A program made the position numbers and the translations under genes. A stretch of DNA of 64,000 bases, taken from the NCBI GenBank assembly GCA_016710935.1, contig JADJTY010000001.1:558001-622000 (forward strand), given 5' to 3'. The notes beneath the pieces were generated by a model that did no database searches, was not told where the DNA came from, and worked only from the letters and a program-made list of their open reading frames with translations. This document shows, piece after piece, positions 62,962-64,000 of the stretch (positions are counted from its first letter, which is position 1; each line of letters starts with the position of its first letter). Source of the stretch: Chitinophagaceae bacterium. GTDB lineage: Bacteria; Bacteroidota; Bacteroidia; Chitinophagales; Chitinophagaceae.

Positions 62962-64000
62962 ATGATCATGACCAACAGGCAGCTTTTTTTAAATCATGTA
63001 GGGCAAACATCCGAAGCACCACTGGCACTGGAAATAGTGAGAGCCGAGGGCTGCAAACTTTTTGATATCGATGGGAAGGAATATATAGACCTGATTGGCG
63101 GTATCAGCGTTTGCCATGTGGGGCACCGGCATCCGGCAGTGATTGCAGCAATAAAAAAACAGCTGGACGATTACCTGCACATTATGGTGTATGGCGAGTT
63201 GGTTCAGAGTCCACAGGTGCAATATGCAACCTTGCTTACCCAACATTTGCCTGCTTCACTCAATTCGGTTTTCTTTACTGCATCTGGCAGCGAAGCCACA
63301 GAAGGTGCCATGAAGCTGGCTAAAAGATCTCAGAACAGAACACAGATCATCTCTTTTAAAAACTCCTATCATGGCAGCACACAGGGTGCATTAAGTGTGA
63401 TGGGCAGCGAATACTGGCAGCAGGCATTTCGCCCATTACTTCCCGATATTTTGCAAATGAATTATAATTCGTTTGAAGACCTGGATAATATTACCGAACG
63501 CACAGCCTGTGTAATTGCTGAAACCATACAGGCAGAAGCCGGTGTGCTGGTTCCGCAAAAGGGCTGGCTTAAAGCTTTGAGAAAAAAATGCGATGAAACA
63601 GGCACTTTGCTGGTACTGGATGAAATTCAATGTGGCTTTGGCCGTAACGGAACGCTCTGGGCTTTTGAACAGTTTGAAGTGGTGCCCGATATTTTATTGC
63701 TGGGCAAGGCACTGGGTGGCGGTATGCCACTGGGTGCTTTTGTTGCCGATAAAAAAATAATGGATTCTTTTACACACGACCCGGTGCTGGGGCATATCAA
63801 TACTTTTGGTGGCCACCCGGTTTGTTGTGCTGCCGGCATGGCCGCATGTAAAGTGTTGCTGGATGAAAAGTTAATAGAAACGGTAAAGGAAAAGGAAGAG
63901 CTTTTTATTTCGCTGCTGCATCATTCCAAAATTAAAGCAGTAAGAAGCCGTGGTTTAATGATGGCGGTGGAGTTTGAGGATTTTGAGATGAATAAAAAAG
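62962..64000 (+). CDS. Class III (acetylornithine-type) PLP aminotransferase, 3' end beyond window
   Basis: At least 346 codons, open to the right edge. Starts MIMTNRQLFLNHVGQTSEAPLALEIVRAEGC (a second ATG lies two codons in). Class III features: GGISVCHVGHRHP, SGSEATEGAMKLAKR, SYHGSTQGALSVMG, AETIQAEAGVL, LDEIQCGFGRNGTLWAFE, and the PLP lysine in LLLGKALGGGMPLGAF. Sequence resembles acetylornithine/aspartate-aminotransferase-family members; the exact donor is not decidable. Confidence 0.93.
   Translation, partial: MIMTNRQLFLNHVGQTSEAPLALEIVRAEGCKLFDIDGKEYIDLIGGISVCHVGHRHPAVIAAIKKQLDDYLHIMVYGELVQSPQVQYATLLTQHLPASLNSVFFTASGSEATEGAMKLAKRSQNRTQIISFKNSYHGSTQGALSVMGSEYWQQAFRPLLPDILQMNYNSFEDLDNITERTACVIAETIQAEAGVLVPQKGWLKALRKKCDETGTLLVLDEIQCGFGRNGTLWAFEQFEVVPDILLLGKALGGGMPLGAFVADKKIMDSFTHDPVLGHINTFGGHPVCCAAGMAACKVLLDEKLIETVKEKEELFISLLHHSKIKAVRSRGLMMAVEFEDFEMNKK

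Overview
The window looks like chromosomal DNA of a Bacteroidota member, most likely family Chitinophagaceae. The evidence is a gldKLMN gliding/type IX secretion cluster plus a separate gldB, TAnnTTTG-type -7 promoter boxes, a DUF4271-hemD pair, an eukaryotic-type (alpha2) glycyl-tRNA synthetase, a class II B12-dependent ribonucleotide reductase, and many short outer-membrane or lipoprotein genes. Genus-level placement is not possible from the sequence alone. No prophage, insertion sequence, CRISPR array, rRNA or intact tRNA was seen.

Layout. 1-5 kb: nifJ (pyruvate:ferredoxin oxidoreductase, running off the left edge) behind a GltD-like Fe-S flavoprotein. 5-9 kb: glyS, a small membrane protein, and a dtd / MazG-like / YihY operon. 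9.5-13 kb: nrdJ with a promoter overlapped by a DnaA-box-like site. 13.2-16.7 kb: two overlapping genes for unrecognised exported proteins. 16.7-18.3 kb: OmpA-like, YcxB-like and GNAT proteins. 18.5-23.7 kb: acpP-fabF-(M28 peptidase)-rnc-gpsA. 23.8-28.7 kb: hemW, an Omp85-like protein, DUF4271 and hemD. 29.4-34.3 kb: gldK-gldL-gldM-gldN. 34.5-39.3 kb: uvrC with a lipoprotein, then an ECF sigma factor with a membrane protein that has a barrel-like C-terminus. 39.5-44.5 kb: gpmI, a haem-binding-domain protein, an unknown protein and a TonB-dependent receptor. 44.6-48.2 kb: DUF4783, nadC, SUI1/eIF1-like, YjdI-like, apaG and a fatty-acid desaturase. 48.3-53.4 kb: gldB, nadE, an unusual beta-lactamase-fold protein and YbjQ. 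53.6-57.6 kb: moxR-DUF58-BatD-like-batA. 57.6-64 kb: DinB, rsgA, small proteins, a tRNA remnant, gamma carbonic anhydrase, a patatin-Omp85 protein and a class III aminotransferase running off the right edge.

Functional themes are cell-envelope and motility (T9SS, Omp85-type proteins, TonB receptor, lipoproteins), cofactor metabolism (nadC, nadE, hemW, hemD), fatty-acid synthesis and desaturation, and translation quality control.

Two window-wide patterns stand out. First, there are dispersed degenerate tandem repeats with a 7-bp unit, often arranged as hairpins. They lie between genes and, in several places, appear inside coding regions without breaking the frame; a second family has a 10-bp unit. 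Second, four otherwise well-conserved genes (gltD-like, hemD, TonB receptor, DUF58) each carry a single-base frameshift at a short homopolymer. That fits uncorrected sequencing indels better than real gene decay.
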